Notes under the pieces: generated by a model
What the model was told of the DNA's origin: nothing
The model's input: the letters and a program-made list of their open reading frames with translations, nothing else
Databases searched by the model: none
Assembly: GCF_002198665.1 (NCBI RefSeq)
Contig: NZ_MWLM01000037.1
Location: 92,675 to 136,858 of the forward strand
Length of the DNA: 44,184 nucleotides
Reading direction: 5' to 3'
DNA from: Novosphingobium sp. B 225
Lineage (GTDB): Bacteria; Pseudomonadota; Alphaproteobacteria; Sphingomonadales; Sphingomonadaceae
Shown: positions 31,012 to 39,937 of the stretch, piece after piece
Layout of the letters: every line of letters starts with the position of its first letter
Numbering within the stretch: position 1 is the first letter of the stretch
Program-made: the position numbers and the translations under genes

Positions 31012-32076
31012 ATGGCGAGACGCCGCCAGGCCGTTACGATCAAGCATGTCGCTGCCGATGCCGGCGTCTCGTTGCAGACGGTCAGCCGGGTGATCAACAA
31101 CGAACCCAGTGTCAGTTCGGATATGCAGCGGCGGGTCCAGGCCTCGATCGACAAGTTGGGCTACGTCCCTTCGATCGCAGCCCAGCGGATGAGCGGATCG
31201 CGCTCCTACCTGATTCTGGCGATCAACGACCGGGACCGCACGATCGCTGATTGGCGCGCGCGGCTGGGTACCGACTGGGTTGACCAGATGTTGCTGGGCG
31301 GCATGCTCAAATGTGCCGAACATGGCTATCGCATGATCTTCGAACTGGTCGATACCCATTCCGACCATGTTGAGCGTGAACTTTCCGCCGCAATCGCGGC
31401 GCTGCAACCAGACGGGATCATCCTCACCCCGCCACATTCCGACAACCCGCAGATTGTCCAGTTTCTGTCAGGCCAGAACATCCCCTTCGTGCGGATTGGC
31501 TCGATCCAGAACGGTGCCGGCATTTCTATTTCCATGGATGATGAAGGATCGGCGCGCACTGCAACCCGGCATTTGCTTGAGCTAGGCCATCGGCGGATCG
31601 GATTCATCGCTGGTGCATCGGAATATGAACTGAGTGGCTGGCGCGTCGATGGCTGGAGGCAGGCGATGGACGCGGCAGGGGCTGTCTGTGACGGCCTGCT
31701 GGAATACGGCAACTTCAGTTACGCATCGGGCGAAGCGGCGGCGCGGCGTTTGCTGATGGCGCCCGAACGCCCCAGCGCGATCATTGCCAGCAATGACCAG
31801 ATGGCGCTTGCGACGCTGGAAGTCGCGCGCGAGCTTGGTCTGAACGTGCCAGTCGGCCTGTCGATCATCAGCTTTGACAATACCCCGATTGTGCGTTTCA
31901 CCCAGCCTGCACTGACCGCAGTTGACCAACCGATCGCCGCAACCGCGTCGAAAGCGGTTGAATTGATCATTGCAGCGCAAAAGGGCGATCCTGCCCCAAC
32001 CAGCCTGACTACGATCAGTGCACCGCTGATCGAGCGGGGATCGGTCGCCAAGCCTTCAGGCCGCTTTGGTGGCTGA
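31012..32076 (+). CDS. LacI family transcriptional regulator
   Basis: A 354-residue repressor. The DNA-binding head reads TIKHVAADAGVSLQTVSRVINNEPSVSSDMQRRV (about 9-43), followed by the hinge helix IAAQRMSGSRS. A periplasmic-binding-protein-like sensor domain (about 65-340) follows, with LLELGHRRIGFIAGA, AIIASNDQMALATLEVARELGLNVPVGLSIISFDNTPIV and TAVDQPIAATASKAVELI. It should sense a sugar from the beta-glucan. The palindromes GTGAACGTTCAC upstream of the TBDR and GAGAACGTTCAC upstream of the GH3 gene fit the CG-centred operators of this family. The ATG follows GGGGGAAAC. It sits inside the operon, 3 bp after GH16 and overlapping the MFS gene by 11 bp. Confidence 0.93.
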   Translation: MARRRQAVTIKHVAADAGVSLQTVSRVINNEPSVSSDMQRRVQASIDKLGYVPSIAAQRMSGSRSYLILAINDRDRTIADWRARLGTDWVDQMLLGGMLKCAEHGYRMIFELVDTHSDHVERELSAAIAALQPDGIILTPPHSDNPQIVQFLSGQNIPFVRIGSIQNGAGISISMDDEGSARTATRHLLELGHRRIGFIAGASEYELSGWRVDGWRQAMDAAGAVCDGLLEYGNFSYASGEAAARRLLMAPERPSAIIASNDQMALATLEVARELGLNVPVGLSIISFDNTPIVRFTQPALTAVDQPIAATASKAVELIIAAQKGDPAPTSLTTISAPLIERGSVAKPSGRFGG

Positions 32077-33271
32077 ACCGTCAGTCGGTGGGTCGCGGGC
32101 TCCACGGGCCTTTCTGATCGCCTATGCGCTCGCCTGGTGCGGGGGGGCCATTGCCTATGTTCCTTTCCTCACCATCCTGCTGCCGGTCCGGGTTGAGCTG
32201 CTTGCGGGGGCGCAGCATTCGATAACCTGGCTTGCCTATCTGGCTTTTGCCGGCGCGATCGCAGCCAGCCTGGGTCATATCGGGTTTGGATACCTCAGCG
32301 ACATTACCCGCGTCAGGCGCCCCTGGATTGGTGCGGGCTTGATCTTGTCCAGCCTGCTCCTGGTTCTGGTCGGCAAGGCCGGCTCTCTTGCAGGATTGCT
32401 GACGGTGATTATCCTGTGGCAGCTTGCGCTTAACATGATGCTGGCACCGCTTGCCGCCTGGGCGGGCGATTGCGTGCCCGATGCGCAGAAGGGGCTGCTC
32501 GGCGGCCTGCTCGCCTTTGCTCCGGCACTTGGCGCTCTGTCGGGAGCTGCGGTGACATGGTCGGATCTTGCAACGGCTGACATCCGGCTTGGGGCCATCG
32601 CGGTCCTGGTCTGCCTGTGTGTCGCCCCGGTGCTGTTGATGAGGGGTGGATCACAACCTGCCGGAATTGCCGCGGCCGATGGCAAGTCAGCGGATGGCGG
32701 CAAATGGTTCCTTGCCAATCCACTCGTCCGCCGGATGTGGCTGGCGCGGCTAGCAGTGCAGATCGCTGAAGCCGCCCTGTTCGCCTATCTATATCTCTGG
32801 TTTCGCTCGATCGATCCGGCGATGGGCGATCATCGCACTGCCAGGGTATTCAGCACCGTCCTGCTGCTTTCTGCACCGCTGGCCCTGATGATCGGGCATT
32901 GGGCGGACCGCCATGCCAAGCCGATTTGGCCGCTGGCAATAGCCGCGATGGTCTCATCGCTAGGGCTGGTGACCATGGCCCTGGCAAGCGATCTTTTCTG
33001 GGCGATCGGCACTTACGCGTTGTTTGGACTTGCCAGTTCGGTCTTTCTGGCCTTGCATTCCGCGCAGACTCTGCGGGTTCTGCCCAGGCCCGACCGGCGC
33101 GGACGTGATCTGGGGCTGTTCAACCTTACCAACACGGTCCCGTCGCTTGTCATGCCTTGGCTGGTGCTGGCGATGGTGCCGCAGTTCGGTTTCGCTGGAG
33201 TGTTCGTGCTGCTTGCGGCCCTGGCCCTGAGCGCCGGACTGGTACTCATCCGGCTGCCTTCACATATCTGA
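32066..33271 (+). CDS. Major facilitator superfamily transporter, sugar type
   Basis: A 401-residue inner-membrane transporter with about twelve hydrophobic helices. The first lies at about 15-35 and the last at about 375-398 (LLAALALSAGLVLI). The cytoplasmic loop between helices 2 and 3 has GHIGFGYLSDITRVRRPWIG, the MFS loop motif GxxxDRxGRR in a variant form. The second half has IGHWADRHAKPIW at the matching position, typical of sugar and oligosaccharide MFS proteins. The start is GTG at 32066, which overlaps the LacI gene by 11 bp. It likely brings the glucose or oligoglucoside released by GH16/GH3 into the cytoplasm. Confidence 0.9.
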   Translation: MVAEPSVGGSRAPRAFLIAYALAWCGGAIAYVPFLTILLPVRVELLAGAQHSITWLAYLAFAGAIAASLGHIGFGYLSDITRVRRPWIGAGLILSSLLLVLVGKAGSLAGLLTVIILWQLALNMMLAPLAAWAGDCVPDAQKGLLGGLLAFAPALGALSGAAVTWSDLATADIRLGAIAVLVCLCVAPVLLMRGGSQPAGIAAADGKSADGGKWFLANPLVRRMWLARLAVQIAEAALFAYLYLWFRSIDPAMGDHRTARVFSTVLLLSAPLALMIGHWADRHAKPIWPLAIAAMVSSLGLVTMALASDLFWAIGTYALFGLASSVFLALHSAQTLRVLPRPDRRGRDLGLFNLTNTVPSLVMPWLVLAMVPQFGFAGVFVLLAALALSAGLVLIRLPSHI

Positions 33272-33315
33272 CAAGCCCGCTTGATCTTGATCGTTTCCCG
33301 TGCAAATGAAAGATT

Positions 33316-33327
33316 GAGAACGTTCAC
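33316..33327. promoter_or_regulatory. LacI-type operator upstream of the GH3 gene
   Basis: GAGAACGTTCAC differs at one base from the perfect palindrome GTGAACGTTCAC at 22168-22179. It lies 26 bp before the GH3 start codon, within an 81-bp gap after the MFS gene, so the GH3 gene may have its own LacI-controlled promoter. Confidence 0.65.
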
Positions 33328-33352
33328 AATGCCAAGTTAGGAAGTGGGATCG

Positions 33353-35782
33353 ATGCGGGTGCGGCGGTTTATTTTTGCGGCAGGAGTGGTGGTAGCGGCT
33401 CTGCCTGTTGCCGGGTTTGCCAGGCAGGTGCCGGTTTCGATTCCCCAGGAAGCGCGCGCCAATCCGGCCAACTGGCCGGACGCCCGCAGCCCTGCGGCGC
33501 TCAGCAGTGCGCGCGATGAAACACGGATCGACGCTATTCTGGCCGGAATGACGATCGAACAAAAGGTCGGTCAGATGATCCAGGCCGATATTGCATCGAT
33601 CACGCCGGAAGATCTGGCCCGTTACCCGCTGGGTTCGATTCTGGCAGGCGGCAATTCCGGTCCCTATGGCGATGAGCGTGCAGATGCCGCAAAATGGGCG
33701 CGCCTGGTAGGAGAGTTCCGCCAGGCCTCGATCCGGTCTGGCGCTCGTATTCCGATTATTTTCGGGGTTGATGCGGTTCACGGCCACTCGAACTTGCCGG
33801 GGGCAACAATTTTTCCCCATAACATCGGGCTGGGCGCGGCGCGCGATCCTGACCTGATCCGCCGGATCGGGATGGCCACCGCCATGGAAGTTGCGGGCAG
33901 CGGGATCGAATGGACGTTTGCTCCAACCCTTGCGGTACCAAAGGATCTGCGCTGGGGCCGCAGCTACGAAGGCTATTCTTCAGACCCGGCGCTGGTAGCG
34001 CGCTATTCGCAAGCGATGACCGAAGGACTGCAGGGCACCTTGCGTCAAGGCAAGCGGCTGCCCGGTGATCGGGTTGCGGCAACGGCCAAGCACTTTCTGG
34101 CCGACGGCGGCACCCAGGGCGGAAAGGATCAGGGCGATGCCCGAATTTCCGAAGCCGAACTGATCGCCAGCCACGCCCGGGGTTATCCGGCCGCGATCAA
34201 TGCCGGGGCGCTAACCGTGATGGCCAGCTTTTCCAGCTGGAATGGGGTCAAGAATCACGGCAATCCCACTTTGCTGACGGATGTGCTCAAAGGTCGGATG
34301 GGCTTTGCCGGGCTGGTGGTCGGCGATTGGAACGGTCATGGTCAAGTGCCCGGCTGCACCGTGACCGATTGTGCCGCAACCTTCAACGCGGGCCTCGATC
34401 TCGCCATGGCTTCGGACAGCTGGAAAGGGCTGTTTGAATCAACAGTTCGTGATGCGCGCGATGGGACAATTTCCCAGTCCCGGATTGATGATGCCGTTCG
34501 GCGGGTCCTGCGGGTCAAGCTCAAGCTTGGTCTGCTTGATGCCACGCCGGTGCTGCGGGGCAACCCGGGCGTGATTGGCGCTGCAAGCCACCTTGCGCTG
34601 GCCCGCGAAGCCGTGGCCAAATCGCTCGTACTGCTCAAGAACAACGGATCGGTCCTGCCGATCAAGGCCGGCGCAAAGGTTCTTGTGACCGGGCCGGGTG
34701 CCGATAATATGGCGATGCAGAACGGCGGCTGGACCATTACCTGGCAAGGCACCGACACGGGATCGGCTGATTTCCCCAACGGACAAACCATCGGCCGGGC
34801 GATTGCCAGCGCAGTGGAAGAAGCGGGCGGATCAGCAAGCATTTCCACTGGCGGAACCTGGACCGACAAGCCCGACGTGGCCGTGGTGGTCTTTGGCGAA
34901 CAGCCCTATGCCGAGTTTCAAGGCGACGTGCCCGATCTGGCCTTTCGGGCCCTGCGCGGTGAAGAGGCGCTGGTTGCGCGCCTTAAGCAGGCCGGGGTTC
35001 CCGTTGTCTCGGTTTTCCTTTCAGGCCGGCCGCTGTTTGCCGGTTCACTGATCAACCAGTCGGATGCCTTTGTCGCGGCCTGGCTGCCAGGCACACAGGG
35101 GCGCGGTGTGGCCGACGTCCTGGTCGCAGGGCGCAATGGCAAATCGCCGCGCGGCTTCGTCGGGCGCTTGCCATTTGCCTGGCCCAATGATGCCCGCTCA
35201 CCGGTTACTGAGCCCTTGTTTGCTGCCGGGTATGGCCTTGACTATCGCAAGGCAGCGATGCTCGCTCCGATCAACGAAGACCCGAAGGTCGAACTCGCGG
35301 CGACGGCCAGCGAGGAGAGGTACCTTTCGCTTGGCAAGACCGTCGGACCTTGGCGACTGGGGTTTGACAGCGTGGTCACTGCGCGGCCGGTCGATCTTGG
35401 TGCACAGGAAGATTCCCAGCAGTTCCGCTGGGAACAGAACGGCGCCATTGCGCTGGATGGTCCCGCCGTCAGCCTGCGGCGCCAGCTTGGAGGGAGCTTT
35501 GCCCTGGTGCTTGACTGGCGGATCGATGCCTTGCCAGCAGGCCCCATCCGGCTTGCCATGGCCGGCGGTGACGTTGACATTACGGCCCTGGTCCGCGCGC
35601 TGCCGATGGGTAAAGCCGTGCAGTCTCGTATCCCGCTAAGCTGCTTTGCTGCGAGTGGTGGGAATTTCGATCAGGTCGGCTCGCCGCTGCGATTGACGGG
35701 GGGGCAGGGCCTTGCCCTGACTCTGCGCAATGTCCTGATTGAATCGTCGTCGACCGCATTCGATTGCCCGGCCAAGCCATAA
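33353..35782 (+). CDS. Glycoside hydrolase family 3 (exo-beta-glucosidase), periplasmic
   Basis: An 809-residue enzyme. A signal peptide (MRVRRFIFAAGVVVAALPVAGFA) is followed by the GH3 N-terminal barrel, which starts at EQKVGQMIQADIA. It includes IPIIFGVDAVHGHSN, KHFLADGG and the nucleophile Asp325 in GFAGLVVGDWNGHG. The C-terminal domain begins near VAKSLVLLKNNGSVLPI. The extra end domain (about 640-809) is of the ExoP type. This architecture is typical of periplasmic 1,4- or 1,3-beta-glucan glucohydrolases. I chose the ATG at 33353 because of the AGGAAG ribosome site about nine bases before; a GTG at 33344 is possible. It completes the beta-glucan pathway by releasing glucose from oligomers. 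Confidence 0.94.
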   Translation: MRVRRFIFAAGVVVAALPVAGFARQVPVSIPQEARANPANWPDARSPAALSSARDETRIDAILAGMTIEQKVGQMIQADIASITPEDLARYPLGSILAGGNSGPYGDERADAAKWARLVGEFRQASIRSGARIPIIFGVDAVHGHSNLPGATIFPHNIGLGAARDPDLIRRIGMATAMEVAGSGIEWTFAPTLAVPKDLRWGRSYEGYSSDPALVARYSQAMTEGLQGTLRQGKRLPGDRVAATAKHFLADGGTQGGKDQGDARISEAELIASHARGYPAAINAGALTVMASFSSWNGVKNHGNPTLLTDVLKGRMGFAGLVVGDWNGHGQVPGCTVTDCAATFNAGLDLAMASDSWKGLFESTVRDARDGTISQSRIDDAVRRVLRVKLKLGLLDATPVLRGNPGVIGAASHLALAREAVAKSLVLLKNNGSVLPIKAGAKVLVTGPGADNMAMQNGGWTITWQGTDTGSADFPNGQTIGRAIASAVEEAGGSASISTGGTWTDKPDVAVVVFGEQPYAEFQGDVPDLAFRALRGEEALVARLKQAGVPVVSVFLSGRPLFAGSLINQSDAFVAAWLPGTQGRGVADVLVAGRNGKSPRGFVGRLPFAWPNDARSPVTEPLFAAGYGLDYRKAAMLAPINEDPKVELAATASEERYLSLGKTVGPWRLGFDSVVTARPVDLGAQEDSQQFRWEQNGAIALDGPAVSLRRQLGGSFALVLDWRIDALPAGPIRLAMAGGDVDITALVRALPMGKAVQSRIPLSCFAASGGNFDQVGSPLRLTGGQGLALTLRNVLIESSSTAFDCPAKP

Positions 35783-35888
35783 AAGCAGCATGGCTGGTCG
35801 CAGATTGGCTGGTATCCGGCTAAAGAATACCTCGCAGGATGATTGGGCGCAGAGGTGAGGCCTTGCAAGGCTTCCCGTCCTCCTCCGG

Positions 35889-37352
35889 TCAATCGATCAC
35901 ACCAAATCCGTAGGTCTCGTCAAAGCCGTTCCCGCCCAGATCGCGCGCCGATCGGCGCAATCGTTCACTGCATGTCGCAGCCGTTTCGCCCGAGGAACGG
36001 CAGCGCGCCAGCCAGCCGGTCACATGCGGCGTCGCGAATGAGGTGCCGGTGAAGCGGGCGTAGCCGCCTGGCGCATTGGCGGCGACAACATCAACACCCT
36101 GTGCCGCCACGGTGATGTAGCGGCCGCGGTTGGCATAGCGGTAAATCCGCAGGTTCTTGTCGACGGCCGTCACGGCCACCACGCCGGGCACGGCGGCAGG
36201 ATAGGCAGGAGGCGCAGTGGGGCCGCCATTTCCCGCAGCAGCGACGATCGTGTGACCGCTGGCCAAGGCATCGCGGATCAGTCGGTCGAGTATCGCATTG
36301 CGCGGTCCGGCCAGGCTCATGTTGATGGTCGGCGCGCCTTGGGCCAGCGTCCATTCCAGCGCTTGTGCGATGACGTCGGCGGAAGTGAACGGTCGGCTGG
36401 CGGGGCCGCGAAAGATATTGGCTGAATAGATTGTCGCATTGCCTTCACCGGCGATCAACGAGGCGACCGCAGTCCCATGCGCCACCGGGGCACCAGGCTG
36501 GTTCCCGTCCCGCCAGGCAACCAGCCGCGAATTTCCCAAACCGGGGTGAGGGTGAACAGCCGTATCGATGACCCCAACGGCAAGCGCACCGGAATTGCGC
36601 CGAGCAGGCGCCCCTCCCTTGATCCGTTTGCCGTGGGCACCGGCAGTAAGGTTGAGGCCATAGTAGTGAACAAGATCAATCACCGCTTCGGGATCGATCG
36701 CACGCATCACTTCGCGGGCATCGCGCGAGGTCATTCCGGCCGGAGCCGATATCCTGATCACTTCACGCCTCAGGGACTCCAGCCGTTGACGCTCGATCAC
36801 TCGAAAGCCCCGCGCTTGGGCAGCTTCGACGGTCGCCGGATTAAGATCAACGCCAACCAGTTCGCCGTGCCGCACCGGGAATCCGTGCTCATCATGTTCG
36901 GCGCCCTCGCTTTGCCCGAGATCGCGAAGCAGGTGGCTGGATCCGCTCGATCCGCCAGTATCACCTCGTTCGGCCAGTTCGGCGACCTCTTCCGCTGCGT
37001 CTTCCGCTGCGTCTTCGGCTTCCTTGGTAGACTCTTTGGCAAAGTCTTCCTGGATCTTGCCCAGATCTTCGGCTGACTTTTGCTGCTCTTTGGCGAAATC
37101 CGCATCGAGTTTGGCAAGATCTTCAGCAGCCTTGTCTGGTTCACGCACGGCGCTCTGTTCGATCCGGGCGCGCTCTTCAGCATAGCGGGTCGACGTTTCG
37201 TCGGAACGTTGCGCGGCGCGGGAAAGATCGCGGTCCAACCGGCCCTGCGCACGCGAACCGGTCTCCGGATCGCGTTCATGCGCGGCGAGCATCGCCGAGG
37301 CGCAGGATACGGCCAGAACCGCCGCGAGGGCCAGAACGCGCTTGGCTGTCAT
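35889..37352 (-). CDS. S8 family (subtilisin-like) serine protease with charged coiled-coil N-terminal region
   Basis: A 487-residue secreted protease. The signal peptide is MTAKRVLALAAVLAVSCASAMLAA. Residues about 35-130 are a highly charged Glu/Lys/Ala-rich helix with no Pro (for example DLAKLDADFAKEQQ), which should form a coiled coil. A short Gly/Ser linker follows (DTGGSSGSS, 131-139), then a prodomain-like part, then the catalytic domain with Asp263 (GVIDTAVH), His292 (VAHGTAVASLIAG), oxyanion Asn375 (AAAGNGG) and Ser438 (GTSFATPHV). The full triad is present. It is divergent from the ECF sigma gene, and both have a GGAAT-N16-CGTT promoter. It may process an envelope protein under stress. 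The GH3 gene ends against it, tail to tail. Confidence 0.92.
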   Translation of the reverse strand: MTAKRVLALAAVLAVSCASAMLAAHERDPETGSRAQGRLDRDLSRAAQRSDETSTRYAEERARIEQSAVREPDKAAEDLAKLDADFAKEQQKSAEDLGKIQEDFAKESTKEAEDAAEDAAEEVAELAERGDTGGSSGSSHLLRDLGQSEGAEHDEHGFPVRHGELVGVDLNPATVEAAQARGFRVIERQRLESLRREVIRISAPAGMTSRDAREVMRAIDPEAVIDLVHYYGLNLTAGAHGKRIKGGAPARRNSGALAVGVIDTAVHPHPGLGNSRLVAWRDGNQPGAPVAHGTAVASLIAGEGNATIYSANIFRGPASRPFTSADVIAQALEWTLAQGAPTINMSLAGPRNAILDRLIRDALASGHTIVAAAGNGGPTAPPAYPAAVPGVVAVTAVDKNLRIYRYANRGRYITVAAQGVDVVAANAPGGYARFTGTSFATPHVTGWLARCRSSGETAATCSERLRRSARDLGGNGFDETYGFGVID

Positions 37353-37409
37353 ATCATTATCCTATCACACGGACGCACCCCGCGAAACCGGAGTGCGATC
37401 TGGCGGGAA

Positions 37410-37434
37410 AACGTTAGTCCCGGCGTAATATTCC
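37410..37434 (-). promoter_or_regulatory. ECF/EcfG-type promoter of the S8 protease gene
   Basis: The minus strand reads GGAAT, 16 bases, CGTT, with the -10 element ending at 37410, 57 bp before the protease start codon. The spacer begins ATTACGCC, close to AATACGGC in the sigma-gene promoter. It overlaps an 8-bp dyad (AGTCCCGG at 37416-37423 with CCGGGACT at 37435-37442). Confidence 0.7.
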
Positions 37435-37486
37435 CCGGGACTTGCATTTGTCGGCTGCAGGCTCGACAGAAAAGCGCCGGTACGCT

Positions 37487-37511
37487 GGAATAATACGGCA
37501 AACAGATCGTT
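37487..37511 (+). promoter_or_regulatory. ECF/EcfG-type promoter of the sigma factor gene
   Basis: GGAAT (37487-37491), 16 bases, CGTT (37508-37511). The -10 element lies only 14 bp before the chosen start codon at 37526, so the leader would be very short. It is the same architecture as the promoters at 37410-37434 and 43439-43463, which suggests the sigma factor controls its own gene. Confidence 0.6.
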
Positions 37512-37525
37512 ATCGCGGGGAACTG

Positions 37526-38050
37526 ATGGCTGCTGCAAGCGCCGACGAAGCCGATTTCAGGAACGCGGTGATTGCCGCGCTGCCTCGGCTGCGCCGGTTT
37601 TGCCAAGGCCTTGCGGGCAATGCCCAGGATGGAGACGATCTGATGCAAGCGACTGTGGAACGCGCGCTTTCCCGTGCGGACCAGTTTGAAACGGGCACCC
37701 GGATTGACAGCTGGATGTTTCGCATTGCGCAGAATCTGCGGATTGACGCAGCCCGTTCCACGCAGCGCCGCGGACAGCAGGTGCCGATTGAGGATCTGCC
37801 TGACACGATCGGAGAAGATGGGCGCACAACACTGGAGAACCGTTCGGATCTGGTCGCTGCCAACCGTGCCCTGCAGGCGGTGCCCGATGAGCAGCGCGCG
37901 GCCTTCCTGCTCGTGGTGGTCGAAGGGCTAAGCTATCGGGAGGCGGCCGAAGTGCTCGAAGTTCCGGTCGGTACGATCATGAGCCGCCTGGCCCGCGCAC
38001 GCGGACGGATCGAGCATGCCATCGGGCGCGGCCCGGGAGGAATGCAATGA
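37526..38050 (+). CDS. ECF-type RNA polymerase sigma factor
   Basis: A 174-residue sigma-70-family factor of the extracytoplasmic-function type. Region 2 reads LPRLRRFCQGLAGNAQDGDDLMQ, FETGTRIDSWMFRIAQNLRID, the core-binding and -10 recognising helices. Region 4 reads LSYREAAEVLEVPVGTIMSRLARARGRI, the -35 binding helix-turn-helix. There is no region 3. The frame is open from 37442, but the ATG at 37526 follows GCGGGGA and gives the normal ECF N terminus. It overlaps the anti-sigma gene by 4 bp. The repeated GGAAT-N16-CGTT promoters here match the EcfG-like consensus (GGAAC-N16-17-CGTT), so it may recognise that sequence itself or share it with the general stress sigma factor. Confidence 0.92.
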   Translation: MAAASADEADFRNAVIAALPRLRRFCQGLAGNAQDGDDLMQATVERALSRADQFETGTRIDSWMFRIAQNLRIDAARSTQRRGQQVPIEDLPDTIGEDGRTTLENRSDLVAANRALQAVPDEQRAAFLLVVVEGLSYREAAEVLEVPVGTIMSRLARARGRIEHAIGRGPGGMQ

Positions 38051-38742
38051 GTGACGTAAACGACGATCAGCTGGCTGCCTGGATCGACGGCGCGCTTTCG
38101 GCAAAGGAGGCTGCGGCTTTCGAAGCAGAGCTGGCGCGCGATCCCGTACTGGCGGCAAGAGCCGAAAAATGGAAAGCCAACGATGCCTTCATCGCGGGGG
38201 CGCTGCGGCCGATCGCGGATATGCCGATCGACGATGCCATGCTCGCCCGGCTAGGCCTCACCGAGGTCGCGCCGCTGCGGCTTGCCGCCAATGACAATCC
38301 GCCTTGGTGGCGCCGTCATGCCCTGCCACTGGGCGGAGCGATCGCGGCCAGCCTTGTTGCCGCTTTGCTGCTGACTGTGCCGCAGGCGTCGCCGCGTGAC
38401 GGACTCAGCCTCGCGCTGGATACCACGCCTTCGCTGCAATCGGCCCGGCTTGCGGATGGACGGGTGATCGAACCCACGCTTACCGTGCGTGCCAGTGACG
38501 GGCGCTGGTGCCGTGAATTCCGGTCGGCGGGAGAAACCAGTCTGGCCTGCCGCGACAACAAGGCCTGGCAAGTCGAGGCGACCGGGAAGGGCAGCGGTCC
38601 GGCCGATAGTGGCGAGATCGGCCTTGCGGCCGGTGCGGACAGCGCGGCGCTGGAAGGCACCTATCGCCGGATCGGAGCAACCGATCCGGTCGGGGCTGAT
38701 CAGGAAGCAAAGCTTATTGCTAACGGCTGGGATCAGCGCTGA
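38047..38742 (+). CDS. Anti-sigma factor, membrane-anchored
   Basis: A 231-residue protein. The cytoplasmic N-terminal part reads DDQLAAWIDGALSAKEAAAFEAELARDP, the typical anti-sigma opening found in sphingomonad ECF operons. It lacks the His-x3-Cys-x2-Cys zinc site. One transmembrane helix (about 92-112, ALPLGGAIAASLVAALLLTV) follows, then a periplasmic domain (about 115-231) with two cysteines (WCREFRSAGETSLACRD) that could form a disulfide or respond to redox. It overlaps the sigma factor gene by 4 bp, so the two are made together. It likely holds the sigma factor at the membrane until an envelope signal. The S8 protease next door is a candidate for processing it, but no cleavage site can be read. 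Confidence 0.88.
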   Translation: MSDVNDDQLAAWIDGALSAKEAAAFEAELARDPVLAARAEKWKANDAFIAGALRPIADMPIDDAMLARLGLTEVAPLRLAANDNPPWWRRHALPLGGAIAASLVAALLLTVPQASPRDGLSLALDTTPSLQSARLADGRVIEPTLTVRASDGRWCREFRSAGETSLACRDNKAWQVEATGKGSGPADSGEIGLAAGADSAALEGTYRRIGATDPVGADQEAKLIANGWDQR

Positions 38743-38779
38743 AGCCACCTGCAAATGCTGCCGCGCAACTGCAGCGCCT

Positions 38780-39937
38780 CTAGAAATTCACCTGCATCCG
38801 TGCCACGCCAACATTGCTGGCGCGGTCCGGGGTCAGGCCGGAGAAATCCACCTTGGTGTGGGTGAAATCAGTCATCAGGCGCAAGTTCTTGCCGAAATAG
38901 AGGTTTGCGCCGCCGGTGATCGCTTGCCCGATCCCGCGATCAAAGGCCCCGTCGCGCAAATCGAGCCGGCTATAGCGCACCGCCAATTCAGCCGCGAACC
39001 TGCCTTTCCTCAGCTCCGCTCCGGAAAAGTTCCCGGTGCCGCGGGCATAGTCATAGCCTCGGCCAGTAACCAGCCAGCTGGCTTGCACGGTCTGGCCGTT
39101 GAAATGCAGGCTTGGCGCAAGATCGCGTGATACGGCGGTTCCCAGGGTTTGAGCCTGAACCAGCAGCGGTCCGTGCGAGATGCCCAGTTCCGCGCTCCAG
39201 CCGCTCAGGTGCCTGAGATTGCGCAAGGTTCCGCTTGCCATGACCGCTGGGGCAAGCGCGCTGCCCGGATCGGCAGACAGGCGCCAGGTCTCGCCGCTGC
39301 TGAATGTCCGGCGTTCTCCGGCCAGGCCAAGGTGCAGCCGCGTGCGGCCCTGACTGACCGGCAGGGCCGTGACCCGCCCGACAAAGCCGCGCCCGCGCTC
39401 GGCCGCGCGTCCGTCCTCGTCATCGAGGGCATCAGTGAACCAGCCTGCAGCCGCGGTCCAGCGCTTGCCACTGACGATCGCCATGCCGCCCAGCCCATAG
39501 CCCGGGGCCAGGCTTGAAGCGAGCGAGCGTTCGGCGAACGGAATCGAATTGGAGCTTTGCAGGTCCTCGGCGGAGAACGGCACCAGCATGTTTCCGCCGC
39601 GCAGTTCGATCTGGTCGGTCGGTGCGATACCCAGCCAGACATTGCGCCAGCCCTTTGATCCGCCAGCGAACTCGCGGTCGATCCGAAAGCGTACGGCATC
39701 GCCGGCCCTGCCAGACAGTTCCAGCCGGGCGCGGCGGAAAGCGGCATCGCTGATGCTGGTGGGTACTGCCGCCGGGTCATCGAACACGACGGCATCAAAG
39801 TGGAGCCGCCCACCCAGCTTGAGCGTCAGGTCGCCCTGCGCAAGAGTCAATCCGCGTTCATCCGCGTCAAGGCCATCGGCCAGGGCCGGGGTGGATGCGG
39901 CGCAAAGCAGCAGCGCTGCCAGTGGGATGGATTTCAC
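38780..39937 (-). CDS. OprO/OprP-type outer-membrane porin
   Basis: A 385-residue porin. The signal peptide is MKSIPLAALLLCAASTPALA. The barrel starts with LTLKLGGRLHFDAVVFDD and has FRRARLELSGRAGDAVRFRIDREFAGG, the typical opening of phosphate-selective (OprP/OprO) porins. It ends in MQVNF, the BAM signal. The middle strands include VTALPVSQGRTRLHLGLAGE. Members pass anions such as phosphate or polyphosphate, but the anion cannot be confirmed from sequence. It is the last gene of the minus-strand operon that starts at 43402 and overlaps the hydrolase gene by 4 bp. It meets the anti-sigma gene tail to tail with a 37-bp gap. Confidence 0.9.
   Translation of the reverse strand: MKSIPLAALLLCAASTPALADGLDADERGLTLAQGDLTLKLGGRLHFDAVVFDDPAAVPTSISDAAFRRARLELSGRAGDAVRFRIDREFAGGSKGWRNVWLGIAPTDQIELRGGNMLVPFSAEDLQSSNSIPFAERSLASSLAPGYGLGGMAIVSGKRWTAAAGWFTDALDDEDGRAAERGRGFVGRVTALPVSQGRTRLHLGLAGERRTFSSGETWRLSADPGSALAPAVMASGTLRNLRHLSGWSAELGISHGPLLVQAQTLGTAVSRDLAPSLHFNGQTVQASWLVTGRGYDYARGTGNFSGAELRKGRFAAELAVRYSRLDLRDGAFDRGIGQAITGGANLYFGKNLRLMTDFTHTKVDFSGLTPDRASNVGVARMQVNF

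Noticed and set aside
35850..35880. GCCTTGCAAGGC palindrome between the GH3 and S8 protease genes
   Set aside because: The stem would be only five pairs with a 2-base loop and no T-run, so it is not convincing as a terminator.
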